Source: DAHUYF01 sp035945115 (lineage in GTDB: Bacteria > Pseudomonadota > Alphaproteobacteria > ATCC43930 > CGMCC-115725). Taken from it: DNA of 64,000 nt. The position numbers and the translations under genes were made by a program. This document shows positions 54,401 to 62,541 of this stretch, in pieces. Positions within the stretch are counted from its first letter, which is position 1, and each line of letters begins with the position of its first letter. The notes under the pieces were generated by a model. That model saw only the letters and a program-made list of their open reading frames with translations. It was not told where the DNA came from and did not search any database. The DNA lies in contig DASZAN010000041.1 in NCBI GenBank assembly GCA_035945115.1, forward strand, positions 4,640-68,639, in the 5' to 3' direction.

Positions 54401-55233
54401 CGGCCGACGAAGGCGGTCGCGAGCGCGCCGCCCGCCGGACCCGATTCCAGAAGCCGGATGGGAAACGCGCGCGCCGTTTCAGGCGCGACAAGCCCGCCGG
54501 CCGAGTGCATGAGGTAGAGGGCACCGCGAAATCCCCGCTGCCAAAGCCCGCGCTCGAGGCGCCGCACATAGCGGTCCATCAGCGGCTGCACGAACGCGTT
54601 GGCGCAGGTGGTGACGAAGCGCTGATACTCCCAGAGCTCGGCCACCACCTCGGAGGAAAGGGAGACGGCGAGCTCGGGAAAGACCTCGGCGATGGCAGCG
54701 CGCGCCTCTTGCTCGTGAGCGGGGTTGCGGTAGGCATGGAGGAAGCAGACGGCGATCGCGTCGACGCCTTGGGCGACGAGCTGCCGCGCCGCCTCGCGCA
54801 CCGCCACGGGATCGAGCGGCACCACGACGTTGCCGTCGTGGTCGAGACGCTCCGCCACTTCGAGACGACGCCGGCGCGGCACCAACGGCTCGGGATAGCG
54901 CAGGAAGAGATCGTAGATGTCGTAGCGCTGCTCCGTCCCCATCTCGAGAATGTCGCGAAATCCCGCGGTGGTGATGAGACCAAGCTTGGCGCCGCGCCGC
55001 TCGATCAGCGCGTTGGTGACGAGCGTCGTGCCATGAACGATCTCGCCCACCGCGCTCATGTCGATGCCGGCGGCGGCCAGCAGTTGATCGAGCCCTTCGA
55101 GCGCGCCCACCGAGGGATCCTGCGGCGTCGTCAGGCATTTGTGGAGGCGGATCGAGTTGCGCTCCCGATCGAGCAGGATGAAATCGGTGAACGTCCCGCC
55201 GATGTCGAAGCCGATGCGCCAGCGCGTGCTCAT
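51421..55233 (-). CDS. Fused hydantoinase/5-oxoprolinase (A and B domains in one chain)
   Basis: 1270 residues from ATG 55233 with GGGAG upstream; the frame is open to 55317 without a better start. Residues about 1-690 are the HyuA-type domain, opening STRWRIGFDIGGTFTDFILL and including SFDMGGTTAKACLI. Residues about 740-1265 are the HyuB-type domain, with DPWLCAGHLFDIAVVMPVF and RDSGGPGRHRGGLGV. The single-chain layout is that of eukaryotic-type ATP-dependent 5-oxoprolinase. It is the second lactam-opening system in the window and lies divergent from a 2,2-dialkylglycine decarboxylase. Confidence 0.93.
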   Translation of the reverse strand: MSTRWRIGFDIGGTFTDFILLDRERNSIRLHKCLTTPQDPSVGALEGLDQLLAAAGIDMSAVGEIVHGTTLVTNALIERRGAKLGLITTAGFRDILEMGTEQRYDIYDLFLRYPEPLVPRRRRLEVAERLDHDGNVVVPLDPVAVREAARQLVAQGVDAIAVCFLHAYRNPAHEQEARAAIAEVFPELAVSLSSEVVAELWEYQRFVTTCANAFVQPLMDRYVRRLERGLWQRGFRGALYLMHSAGGLVAPETARAFPIRLLESGPAGGALATAFVGRLAGKSDVISFDMGGTTAKACLIENGRAAIAAEMEAARVHRFKKGSGLPIKAPVIDMIEIGAGGGSIASVSEVGLLQVGPHSAGADPGPACYGRGGRAPTVTDANLLLGYYDPGFFLGGRMALDRKAAETALAELGGKLGLSAVETAWGIHRVVTESMAAAARIHVVEKGKDPRRYALVGFGGAGPAHAAGVARILGANEVLIPPASGAASALGFLAAPLSFEQVRSHPLRLDETDAAQRIDAVLRELEGETKARLLAAGTAPEEVVTERSADMRLLGQIHETNVALPDGTIDASRMPAIHRAFAEAYAARYTTVYDGVAVQMVSLRVRCRGPAPSLSLAEAGAAVAGAAKKGTRRAFFGDGFLETPVYDRYALAPGAEIAGPAIIEEREATTIVSPGDRVIVAADGTLRLEIAVMPPAAARITATTPVEEARALIEADPASLEIMWARLVTVVEEMWHTIVRTAFSLIVSEAQDFATDLLDPNGESLAHSPRAMPVFNLTLPIAVKALIQKFPPETLRPGDVLITNDPWLCAGHLFDIAVVMPVFRQGRVVALTATVGHVGDIGGSRDWLRAREIYDEGFQIPPMKLYRAGAANEDLLTLLAENVRKPEEVLGDIHSFVAANRLGAERLLAFMDDYGMHDLSALAAVVHDRAERAVRDAIRKLPKGEYRAEVWNNPLGTRLRYPVTVAVKDDAIEVDFAGAPPQQPQGGLNCTYTYTAAHTTYPLKCILTPQIRSNAGCYRPFTVRAPRGSVLNAEKPASVNLRTRTGWYIAPNIFRALAEAAPQQVQAATGLPHAINIYGRDGEGRIYADHFFMGGGQGASSHGDGKSALLYPTSAANTSIELMETRAPVLVLEKSLVRDSGGPGRHRGGLGVRTRLRKLYDDGLPTLFSVYPEGVGVETDGLFAGRAGGGVHGLVRDRDGNVVHDCGTGELVTLTGTDRIIEVQLGGGSGFGPALERDRAQLDADVADGYVSPEAVRRHYGGQAQTSAAE

Positions 55234-55403
55234 GAGCAGGCTCCCAGATCCGGTGCCGGAAGTGTAGGTGATGGAGAACCGCGTTTCAAAGCGATCCGGG
55301 GCCGATCCGCTGAACAACGTCGCTCTTCAATGAAAGTGACAAACACTCATTTGCGCACGAACAGCTTTACGCTTACCTTCCTTTCAATTGGAGTGACGAT
55401 CAA

Positions 55404-56702
55404 ATGAACCATCTTCCTTCCGGCGTCCCTCCCGAGATCTGGACGCGTGCCCAGCGTCATCTGTTGCAGTACGGCGGTGAGTTCGTGCCGTTCGTGCCGG
55501 AGCGCGCCGAAGGCGCATTCCTTTACGATGCGGGCGGCCGACGCGTGCTCGATTTCACCTCGGGGCAGATGAGCGCCATCTTAGGTCATTCCCATCCGGA
55601 GATTGTCGCGACCGTGCGGGAGTGGATTGCGCGGCTGGACCATCTCTTTTCGTCAATGATCTCGGCGCCGGTGGCCAACCTGGCTCATGCCTTGGCGCAA
55701 CTGGTGCCCGACCTGCCGAAGGTGATGTTCTTGTCGACGGGCGGCGAAGCGAATGAAGCAGCGATACGGCTGGGCAAGCTTGTCACGGGCAAGTGGGAGA
55801 TTGTGGGATTCACGCAGTCGTGGCATGGGATGACTGGTGGCGCCGCCTCGGCCACCTACAAGGCGGGGCGACGCGGGATCGGACCGCTTGCAGCGGGTTC
55901 CTTCGCCATTCCTGCGCCGAATGCCTATCGCCCCCGATTTCCCGGCGTGAGCTGGCAGCAGGAGCTCAACGACGCGTTCGATCTTTTGGATCGGCAAAGT
56001 ACCGGCAACCTCGCCGCCTTCATCGCCGAGCCGATCCTCAGCTCAGGCGGCATCTTGGATCTTCCGCCCGGATATCTCGTGGCATTGCACGAGCATTGCC
56101 GCGCACGAGGCATGCTTCTGATCCTCGACGAGGCCCAGACCGGTATTGGACGAACGGGAACGATGTTCGCGTTCGAGCGCGACGGCGTCGTGCCGCACAT
56201 CTTGACATTGTCCAAGACGCTGGGCGCTGGGCTGCCGCTCTCGGCGGTGATGACCACCGATGATATCGCCGCGGAAGCGGAGAGAAGAGACTTCTTGTTC
56301 TATACGACGCACGTCAACGACCCATTGCCGGCTGCGGTCGGCATGAAGGTGCTTGAGATCGTCATCCGCGATGGGTTGGCGAACAAGGCTCGGGAATCCG
56401 GTGGACGACTAGCGGCCGGACTACACAGGCTGAAGCAGCGGCACGCTTGCATCGGTGATGTCCGTGGACGAGGTCTCCTGCTCGGCCTCGAGTTCACGAA
56501 AAGCAACGGCAAAGATCCGGCGGCGATTTCGAATGCAGTCACCGACGCGGCGCTCGAGCTTGGTCTCTCAGCAAACATCGTGCGCACTGGTGCATCTGGC
56601 CCGACGATGCGCATTGCGCCGCCGCTAACCGTCAGCGACGCCGAAATCGATCTCGGTCTCGAGCTGCTCGATGCGGCAATCTCACGAGTGATGCCGCGCT
56701 AG
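55404..56702 (+). CDS. dgdA: 2,2-dialkylglycine decarboxylase
   Basis: 432 residues, closely matching the known Burkholderia enzyme over its whole length. FTSGQMSAILGHSHPEIV (51-68) has Q55, matching the glutamine that favours decarboxylation. QSWHGMTGGAASATY (138-152), LDEAQTGIGRTGTMF with D242 or D243 binding the pyridine nitrogen, and SKTLGAGLP with K271 as the PLP lysine all fit. The enzyme decarboxylates dialkylglycines such as 2-aminoisobutyrate and then transaminates pyruvate to alanine. The LysR regulator gene dgdR of the classical locus is absent. Confidence 0.93.
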   Translation: MNHLPSGVPPEIWTRAQRHLLQYGGEFVPFVPERAEGAFLYDAGGRRVLDFTSGQMSAILGHSHPEIVATVREWIARLDHLFSSMISAPVANLAHALAQLVPDLPKVMFLSTGGEANEAAIRLGKLVTGKWEIVGFTQSWHGMTGGAASATYKAGRRGIGPLAAGSFAIPAPNAYRPRFPGVSWQQELNDAFDLLDRQSTGNLAAFIAEPILSSGGILDLPPGYLVALHEHCRARGMLLILDEAQTGIGRTGTMFAFERDGVVPHILTLSKTLGAGLPLSAVMTTDDIAAEAERRDFLFYTTHVNDPLPAAVGMKVLEIVIRDGLANKARESGGRLAAGLHRLKQRHACIGDVRGRGLLLGLEFTKSNGKDPAAISNAVTDAALELGLSANIVRTGASGPTMRIAPPLTVSDAEIDLGLELLDAAISRVMPR

Positions 56703-56871
56703 CGATCAGCACCGGACATCGCCGGCGGCGGATTCAACTCTTTCGGCGCCGGACACAATCGGCGGCGAGATCGAACGGCACAAGCACCAGCGACGACTCT
56801 GGCTTAGGCTCCATCGGGTCGGCTGTCCGGTGCCGACTTGCGGGGAGGACCCACGTAAGTCCGCCACCCAT

Positions 56872-57249
56872 TCAGCCGCGATGCAGCGCGCAGATCTTGT
56901 TGCCAGCTGGATCGCGCAGATAGGCGAGGTAGAGCTTGCCCGCAGGCCCTTCGCGCCAGCCCGGTGGATCCTCGATGCTCTTGCCACCGTTGGCGACCCC
57001 GGCGTCGTGAAAAGCCTTCGCCTGCTCGGGGCTCGTGCACGCGAAGCCGATGGTGCCCCCATTGGCATGCGTCGCGGCCTTGCCGTCGATCGGCTTGGTG
57101 AGGCCGAAGACGCCCGTCTTCGTGCGATAGAAAATGCGGCCCTTCGGATCGGCTTGGCCCGGCGACAGCCCGATCGCGCCCAGCACAGCGTCATAGAACT
57201 TCTTCGATGCGGCGAGATCGTTGGTGCCGACCATGACGTGCGAGAACAT
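56872..57249 (-). CDS. VOC (glyoxalase/extradiol) superfamily protein
   Basis: 125 residues, one typical VOC domain. MFSHVMVGTNDLAASKKFYDAVLGAIGL opens it, GKLYLAYLRDPAGNKICALH closes it with a conserved acidic/metal region. It has a GAGG sequence upstream. Members range from lyases to binding proteins, so the reaction is unknown. It is divergent from the amidohydrolase gene at 57467. Confidence 0.88.
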   Translation of the reverse strand: MFSHVMVGTNDLAASKKFYDAVLGAIGLSPGQADPKGRIFYRTKTGVFGLTKPIDGKAATHANGGTIGFACTSPEQAKAFHDAGVANGGKSIEDPPGWREGPAGKLYLAYLRDPAGNKICALHRG

Positions 57250-57372
57250 GCCTCGGTGTCCTTCTGCCTGTATCCGATCCTGGTGCTTCGCTGGCCGCTC
57301 CCCATCCCTCGCGAACGCGGTGCCCGGGGGCGGAATGAATCGGGCACCTTCCGCTTTGATTTCATTGTATGG

Positions 57373-57411
57373 TGGTATCGCAAAAAGTCAAAAATACCGA
57401 CACCGATACCA
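57373..57411. promoter_or_regulatory. Inverted repeat TGGTATCG ... CGATACCA, possible operator
   Basis: Perfect 8-base arms at 57373-57380 and 57404-57411 flank a 23-base A-rich spacer that itself holds AATACCGA, a partial third copy. The element sits in the intergenic region between the divergent VOC and amidohydrolase genes, where a shared operator would be expected. No regulator gene is near. Confidence 0.4.
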
Positions 57412-57466
57412 ACAAAAGTTGCCCGCAACGCAACGCAGTTGAGCCTAGCCCCACAGAGAGAATGCC

Positions 57467-58492
57467 ATGCCCGTCGAAGCCCGCGCCTACACCCGCCCGC
57501 TGCCCAACCCGGAATGGCTCGGCAAGCTTGCCGAAGAGATCCTCGAGCCCGAGCTCCCGATCGTCGACCCGCATCATCACCTGTGGGATCACCCGGGGAG
57601 CCGATACTTGCTCGACGAGCTGCTCGCTGATGTCAACTCCGGGCATAACATCGTCGCGACCGTGTTCGTCCAGTGCGGTTCGGGCTATCGCACTGGAGGT
57701 CCCGAGGAAATGCGGCCGATCGGCGAGAGCGAATTCGTCCGAGCAATCGCCGAGGAGGGCGACCGGCGCGGCGGGAGGACGAAAATTTGCGCCGGGATTG
57801 TCAGCTTCGCAGATTTGCGTTTGCCCAACGTCGATGCGGTACTCGAAGGGCAGATCGCCGCGGCGGGAGGGCGGTTTCGCGGCATCCGTCACATTGCGGC
57901 CCATGATCCCGCAATCATCGGCACCTCATCCTCTGTGCCGCCACCCGGGCTGATGAACGACCCGAACTTCCGACGCGGCCTGAAGCGCCTGCCGTCGCAC
58001 GGTCTGACGTTCGAGGCGTGGATCTATCACCCACAGATCAAGACCCTGACCGAGGTGGCACGCGAATGCCCGGACGTCAAAATCGTTTTGAACCATTTTG
58101 GCGGCCCGCTCGGCGTCGGTCCCTACAAGCGCGACGCCGTGTTTCCCGGATGGCGCGCCGATATCAAGGCGCTCTCCGCCTGCCCGAACGTGCATGTGAA
58201 GCTCGGCGGGCTCGCGATGATCGTCAACGCCTTCGATTTCCACCTGGCGCCGTTGCCGCCCTCATCGCAGGAGATGGCCAAGGCATGGCGACCCTATGTC
58301 GAGACCTGCATCGAGGCGTTCGGCGCGCATCGCTGCATGTTCGAGAGCAACTTCCCGGTCGATAAGGGCGCGTGCAGCTACCCGGTTTTGTTCAATGCCT
58401 TCAAGCGGCTCGCAAGCGGCGCTTCACCGTCCGAGAAGGCAGCTCTCTTCGCGGGTACCGCGTCACGGTTTTACCGACTGGGCTTGGCCTGA
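57467..58492 (+). CDS. Amidohydrolase family protein (TIM-barrel, amidohydrolase 2 type)
   Basis: 341 residues. IVDPHHHLWD holds the H-x-H metal motif, preceded by LPNPEWLGKLAEEILEPELP. FESNFPVDKGACSYPVLFNAFKRL near the end is the family block seen in lactonase- and dicarboxylic-acid-type hydrolases. It would hydrolyse a lactone or amide in the cytoplasm. The gene downstream on the same strand encodes a DUF1185-type protein. This is distinct in sequence from the amidohydrolase at 8293. Confidence 0.88.
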   Translation: MPVEARAYTRPLPNPEWLGKLAEEILEPELPIVDPHHHLWDHPGSRYLLDELLADVNSGHNIVATVFVQCGSGYRTGGPEEMRPIGESEFVRAIAEEGDRRGGRTKICAGIVSFADLRLPNVDAVLEGQIAAAGGRFRGIRHIAAHDPAIIGTSSSVPPPGLMNDPNFRRGLKRLPSHGLTFEAWIYHPQIKTLTEVARECPDVKIVLNHFGGPLGVGPYKRDAVFPGWRADIKALSACPNVHVKLGGLAMIVNAFDFHLAPLPPSSQEMAKAWRPYVETCIEAFGAHRCMFESNFPVDKGACSYPVLFNAFKRLASGASPSEKAALFAGTASRFYRLGLA

Positions 58493-58639
58493 GTGTCGCG
58501 AAGTGAACCGATCCAAACGGCGTCGGCTCGCGCTACCCGAAGGCGCTTCATGGCCGCAGAACGCAAAGAACGTCGCCGTTATGGCATCATTCGACGTCTG
58601 CGAATATGAACCGTGAGTTCAGCGTAGGGAGGATGGACA

Positions 58640-59227
58640 ATGGACATCCGCAAGACCGTCACGCTCGTTGAGGAGATCAACAGCGAATATGGCGCCTCCG
58701 CCGACGCGCCGCTGCGGCGGCTAGCGATCGCTGCCGTCTTTAAGAACCCGCTTGCCGGCGCCGCTGCGGGCGCCGACCTCAAGCCGCTGGTCGACTATTC
58801 GCTCGAGCTCGGGGCATCCCTAACCCGCACAGCACTTGCCACGCTCGGGGCCAGTCCGCCGCAACTGCGCGCCTACACGAAGGCGGCGCTTGTAGGCGTT
58901 GGCGGCGACCTCGAGCACGGCGCGGCCATGATCCATCCGCGACTCGGCATGGCCATGCGCCGCGCCATTCGGCGCGGTCGCGTTATCATTCCCGGTCACG
59001 CCAAGGTGGGACCGCCCGGAACCACCATCGACCTGCTCTACGGGCCGATCGACGAAGGTTGGGATCTGGACGCGTTCGATTCGACGCCGGTACTGATCCA
59101 TGATGCGCCGAGGCCGGACGAGATCGTTCTGTGGATCGGCTATGCCTCTGGCCCGCGCGTCAATGCCCGATGCAAGGGGCCGGATCAGAAGGAAGTTGAT
59201 GCGCTGGTAGCTTCGTTTCGCAGGTGA
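58640..59227 (+). CDS. Amino-acid-synthesis (DUF1185) family protein
   Basis: 195 residues, ATG preceded by GGGAGG. IRKTVTLVEEINSEYG and the GDLEHGAAMIHPRLGMAMRRAIRRG block match the family annotated as amino acid synthesis protein (DUF1185). KVGPPGTTIDLLYGPIDEGWDLD and a C-terminal RCKGPDQ follow. The biochemical role of the family is not settled. These genes often lie beside amidohydrolases and amino acid or amine transporters, as here. Confidence 0.85.
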   Translation: MDIRKTVTLVEEINSEYGASADAPLRRLAIAAVFKNPLAGAAAGADLKPLVDYSLELGASLTRTALATLGASPPQLRAYTKAALVGVGGDLEHGAAMIHPRLGMAMRRAIRRGRVIIPGHAKVGPPGTTIDLLYGPIDEGWDLDAFDSTPVLIHDAPRPDEIVLWIGYASGPRVNARCKGPDQKEVDALVASFRR

Positions 59228-59481
59228 GGCTCCGGATCGACCACTCCACTCTAGCGTCCCCCTCCCCACCGCTGCCCGCAACATGCATTTAGCGCGGTGG
59301 GCGGACCGCAGCGCCCCAGCACATGGTGGTGCCCAGGGAGGGATTTGGCCAAAACCACACTTATGATTCCATCACCGTATTTGTCTGAGCCCTCGAAACT
59401 TCGGAGCCTACCAGAGTTTTCATCGAAAAAAACCAAAGGCCCTTCCGGCCGCAGTCCAACGCGCGGCGGGCCGAAATTGGC
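59228..59481. other. Non-coding gap between the DUF1185 gene and the FAD oxidoreductase gene
   Basis: No gene is seen. The two genes converge here. A minus-strand run of seven T residues at 59432-59426 follows a short 4-bp GGCC stem (59450-59438), a weak terminator candidate for the oxidoreductase gene. Nothing else stands out. Confidence 0.4.
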
Positions 59482-60807
59482 TCACGCGGTCATGCGGTCG
59501 ATCCGATCGCGCATGCGGTAGTAGACGCCGACGAGCGGCAGGAACCAGGGATTACCGCTATAGAGCGGCCGGGATGGGAATTCCCGGCCGTCGAAGGCAT
59601 TGACCTGGTTGGCGCCGCCAACCAGCTTGCGCGCGGTCTGAGTCCCCAGATAGGTCATCATCGCGATTCCGCTGCCGTTGCAGCCGAGCGCGTAGTGCAT
59701 TCCCTCTTCCTTGCCCATGTGCGGCAGAAAGTCGAAGGTGAACGCGACATTCCCAGTCCAGGCATGCGTGACGCGCGCGCCCTTGAGCTGCGGAAAGCGG
59801 GCCGTCATGAAGCGGTAGAGTGCGGGCGCGCTCACCTCCGGCCGGACCTGCGTGAAGCGTGCCCGCCCGCCGAACAGCATGCGGCGCCCGTCGGGCGACA
59901 TGCGGTAATAGGTTAGAACGCGCGGCGTATCGCTGATCGTCTTGCCCCGGGGGATCAGGCTCTTGGCGAGATCGCCGGGCAGTTCCTCGGTTGCGATGAT
60001 GTGGCTGGCGACGGGGATCACGCGGCGCTTGAGCGTCGGCGTCGCCTCGCCGGTATAGCCGTTGGTGGCGATCACGACCTCCTTCGCCTCGATGTCGCCG
60101 CGGCCGGTCGAGAGCCTAAACCCGCTCGTCGTCCGCCTGATGGCGCCCACCGCGGTCTCCGCGCAGAGCGTCACCTTCTGCCGCCGGCATGCCTCGAGCA
60201 GGCCCTTATAGTAAAGCGCGGGATGGAGCTTGCCCGAGCGCCGCAAGACCATGCCGCCATAATAGAAATCCGACGCGATCTCCTCGTGCTGACGCTCGCG
60301 CGGCAGCATCTCTGCCTCGGTCGAGGCGTATCGATTGAAGGGCTCGAGCTTGCGGCGTAGATCGTCGAAATGCTTCCGCGTGTATGCACCCATGAAGCGG
60401 CCGCTGCGCTCGTAGAAGCAGTCGATGTTCTCGCGCGCGACAAGGTGCTCGACCAATAACAACGATTCCGACGCGTCGGTCAGCATCGCTGCGATCTCAC
60501 GCTCCCAAGCCTCACGGTCCTCCTTCCCCTCGCGCCCGGAGAGCCCTTTGCCGAGGCTTACGCCGCCGCTCACGGCGCCGCCATTTCGCGTGCTCGCGCC
60601 GTGCCCGAAGACGCTCGCCTCGAGAACCGTGGCAGAAACACCGTTGCGCGCGAGCTCCAGCGCAGTCGTGAGGCCGGCATAGCCCGCGCCGACGATCGCC
60701 ACGTCAGTCCGGCTGGGCACCGGCATCGAGCCCGCCGCGCTCGGCTCCCAGGCGTCCCACCAATAGGGCCTGGCCTTGAAATCAGGGTGGAAGATCGTGC
60801 TCGCCAT
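59482..60807 (-). CDS. FAD-dependent DAO-family oxidoreductase, gamma-glutamylputrescine oxidase-like
   Basis: 441 residues. The N-terminal HPDFKARPYWWDAWEP leader and DVAIVGAGYAGLTTALELARNG, followed by GASTRNGGAVSGG, are typical of PuuB/OrdL-type enzymes that oxidise amino or imino groups. TYYRMSPDGRRMLFGGRA and a C-terminal NGSGIAMMTYLGTQ fit the family. It is the last gene after a polyamine-type ABC importer on the same strand, 9 bases from its permease, so its substrate is probably what that importer brings in. Confidence 0.88.
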   Translation of the reverse strand: MASTIFHPDFKARPYWWDAWEPSAAGSMPVPSRTDVAIVGAGYAGLTTALELARNGVSATVLEASVFGHGASTRNGGAVSGGVSLGKGLSGREGKEDREAWEREIAAMLTDASESLLLVEHLVARENIDCFYERSGRFMGAYTRKHFDDLRRKLEPFNRYASTEAEMLPRERQHEEIASDFYYGGMVLRRSGKLHPALYYKGLLEACRRQKVTLCAETAVGAIRRTTSGFRLSTGRGDIEAKEVVIATNGYTGEATPTLKRRVIPVASHIIATEELPGDLAKSLIPRGKTISDTPRVLTYYRMSPDGRRMLFGGRARFTQVRPEVSAPALYRFMTARFPQLKGARVTHAWTGNVAFTFDFLPHMGKEEGMHYALGCNGSGIAMMTYLGTQTARKLVGGANQVNAFDGREFPSRPLYSGNPWFLPLVGVYYRMRDRIDRMTA

Positions 60808-60816
60808 GCGGAACCC

Positions 60817-61659
60817 CTATGCTTTGCTTGACGGACCTTCCATCGTCGCATTCGAGCCGATGCGGCGCCCGAAGCGCTGCGAGATGACGAGCGCCGCTGC
60901 GATCAGCAGGATCTGCAAGACGGATACCGAAGCGATGGTTGGATCGATCTCCATGCGGATGTTGTCAAACATCTTCTTGGGGAGCGTCATCTGCGATCCC
61001 GCGAGGAACATGGCGACCACGAGCTCGTCGAAGGAGGTAATGAACGCCAGCACCGCCGCAGACACGAGGCTCGGCCGTATCTGCGGCAGCGTCACGCGCC
61101 GGATCGCCTGCCAGCGACTTGCGCCCAACCCGATCGCCGCGCGCTCCTGATCGATGTCGAAGCCGCGAAGCCCCGCTGACACCACGATCATCACGAAGGG
61201 TAACGCGAGAACGGTGTGTGCGAGCGCGATCCCATACCACGCCCCAATCAGCTTCAGCTTCGCGAATACCCCGTAAATGGCAACGGAAAAGATGATGCTT
61301 GGCACGATCATCGGCGCGATCGTCAAGCGGTCGATCAGCATCCGCCCGAGATAGCGACCGCGCACCACGCTGAAGGCGACGGGCACGGCCACGAGAAGTG
61401 CGAGGATGGCGGTCGCCACTCCGATCCCGAGGCTGCGCACCGTCGCTTCAACCCACACGGGGTCGCCGAAATAATTTTGGTACCACCGCCACGACAGCCC
61501 CGGCGGCGGAAACTGTAGGTAGGGCGCCGAGCTTACGGAGAGCGGAAAGACGATGAGGAGTGGCAGCATGAGGAAAAAGTAGATAGCCGCGCAAGCAAAG
61601 CGCAGGACGAGGCGGCTGCGCTTCCGCCGGGAGCGGCGGGGTATGGTAGTCGCGTTCAT
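60817..61659 (-). CDS. ABC transporter permease, PotC type
   Basis: 280 residues from ATG 61659 with GGAGGAGAG upstream and a 4-base overlap with the PotB-type gene. Six membrane segments are expected. PPPGLSWRWYQNYFGDPVW and the EAA loop ERAAIGLGASRWQAIRRVTLPQIRP are characteristic of PotC/YdcV permeases for polyamines and related solutes. The C-terminus runs into a short hydrophilic tail. Confidence 0.93.
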   Translation of the reverse strand: MNATTIPRRSRRKRSRLVLRFACAAIYFFLMLPLLIVFPLSVSSAPYLQFPPPGLSWRWYQNYFGDPVWVEATVRSLGIGVATAILALLVAVPVAFSVVRGRYLGRMLIDRLTIAPMIVPSIIFSVAIYGVFAKLKLIGAWYGIALAHTVLALPFVMIVVSAGLRGFDIDQERAAIGLGASRWQAIRRVTLPQIRPSLVSAAVLAFITSFDELVVAMFLAGSQMTLPKKMFDNIRMEIDPTIASVSVLQILLIAAALVISQRFGRRIGSNATMEGPSSKA

Positions 61660-62534
61660 GCGCTCTCCTCCACCGATTGCCGCATGAGGCCTCGCGTCAG
61701 ACTGTAAATTACGAGGGTTGCGGCGAGCAGCACGGTCGCGAGCGCGCCCGCGAATTCCCAATTGAGGGTCTCGCGCACCTGCTGCTCGATCAGCACGGCG
61801 ATCATTACCACGCGTCCGCCTCCGAGGAGCGCGGGCGTGATGAAGAAGCCGAGCGACAGGATGAAGACGAGAACGCAGCCGGCATAGATCCCCTGAGCCG
61901 TGAGCGGAAGGAAGATGCGCTGAAAAATCCGCCATCCCGGCGCGCCCAATCCTTCCGCCGCCTGGATGAGGGTCGGATCGACCCGCTTCATTGCGCTGTA
62001 GATCGGCAAGACCATGTAGGGCATGAGCACATGCACCATGCCAATGACGACGCCGACCTCGTTGTAGAGGAATGCGATCGGCTGATCCATCACACCGAGA
62101 TCGATGAGGATCCGGTTGAGGACGCCGTTGCGGCCGAGCAGCACCATCCACGCATAGGTGCGCACGAGGATGCTCGTCCAAAGCGGCAGCACGATGAATA
62201 CGAAGCCGAGCGAGGCCCAGGCGTCGCTCGTCGTCGCCAAGAGATAGGCGACCGGATAGCTCAGCAAGAATGAGGCTAGGGTGACGATCGCCGCGATCCG
62301 AAAGGTGGCCCAGAAGACCTGCAGATAGAGGTTTTCGCTGAGCGCCTTCTGATACCACTGCAGGCTGCCTGCATCGAGGCTGAGCTCCATCAGGCGCAGT
62401 ACGGGAAAGGCGAAGAGGACGAGAAGGAGGACGAGGGCCGGCACGCTCAGGCTGGCGATGAGCGCCTGCCGCCGGCGCTCGACGCGAGCACCGCGACGCG
62501 ATCCCGGCCGCCCGATTTCTTGCACTGCGGCCAC
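61656..62534 (-). CDS. ABC transporter permease, PotB type
   Basis: 292 residues if the GTG at 62534 is used, which has AGGAG upstream and sits just after the ATPase stop. An ATG at 62567 would add 11 residues and overlap that gene. The PotB pattern is present: a membrane helix after a basic leader, YAWMVLLGRNGVLNRILIDLG and an EAA loop at AAEGLGAPGWRIFQRIFLP. It pairs with the PotC-type gene downstream. Confidence 0.92.
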   Translation of the reverse strand: MAAVQEIGRPGSRRGARVERRRQALIASLSVPALVLLLVLFAFPVLRLMELSLDAGSLQWYQKALSENLYLQVFWATFRIAAIVTLASFLLSYPVAYLLATTSDAWASLGFVFIVLPLWTSILVRTYAWMVLLGRNGVLNRILIDLGVMDQPIAFLYNEVGVVIGMVHVLMPYMVLPIYSAMKRVDPTLIQAAEGLGAPGWRIFQRIFLPLTAQGIYAGCVLVFILSLGFFITPALLGGGRVVMIAVLIEQQVRETLNWEFAGALATVLLAATLVIYSLTRGLMRQSVEESA

Positions 62535-62541
62535 CTCGCGG

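Noticed and set aside
52240..55407. A 1055-codon open frame on the plus strand opposite the fused hydantoinase
   Set aside because: Composition is dominated by Arg, Glu, His and Ala with no recognisable domain; the minus-strand protein is unambiguous over the same span.
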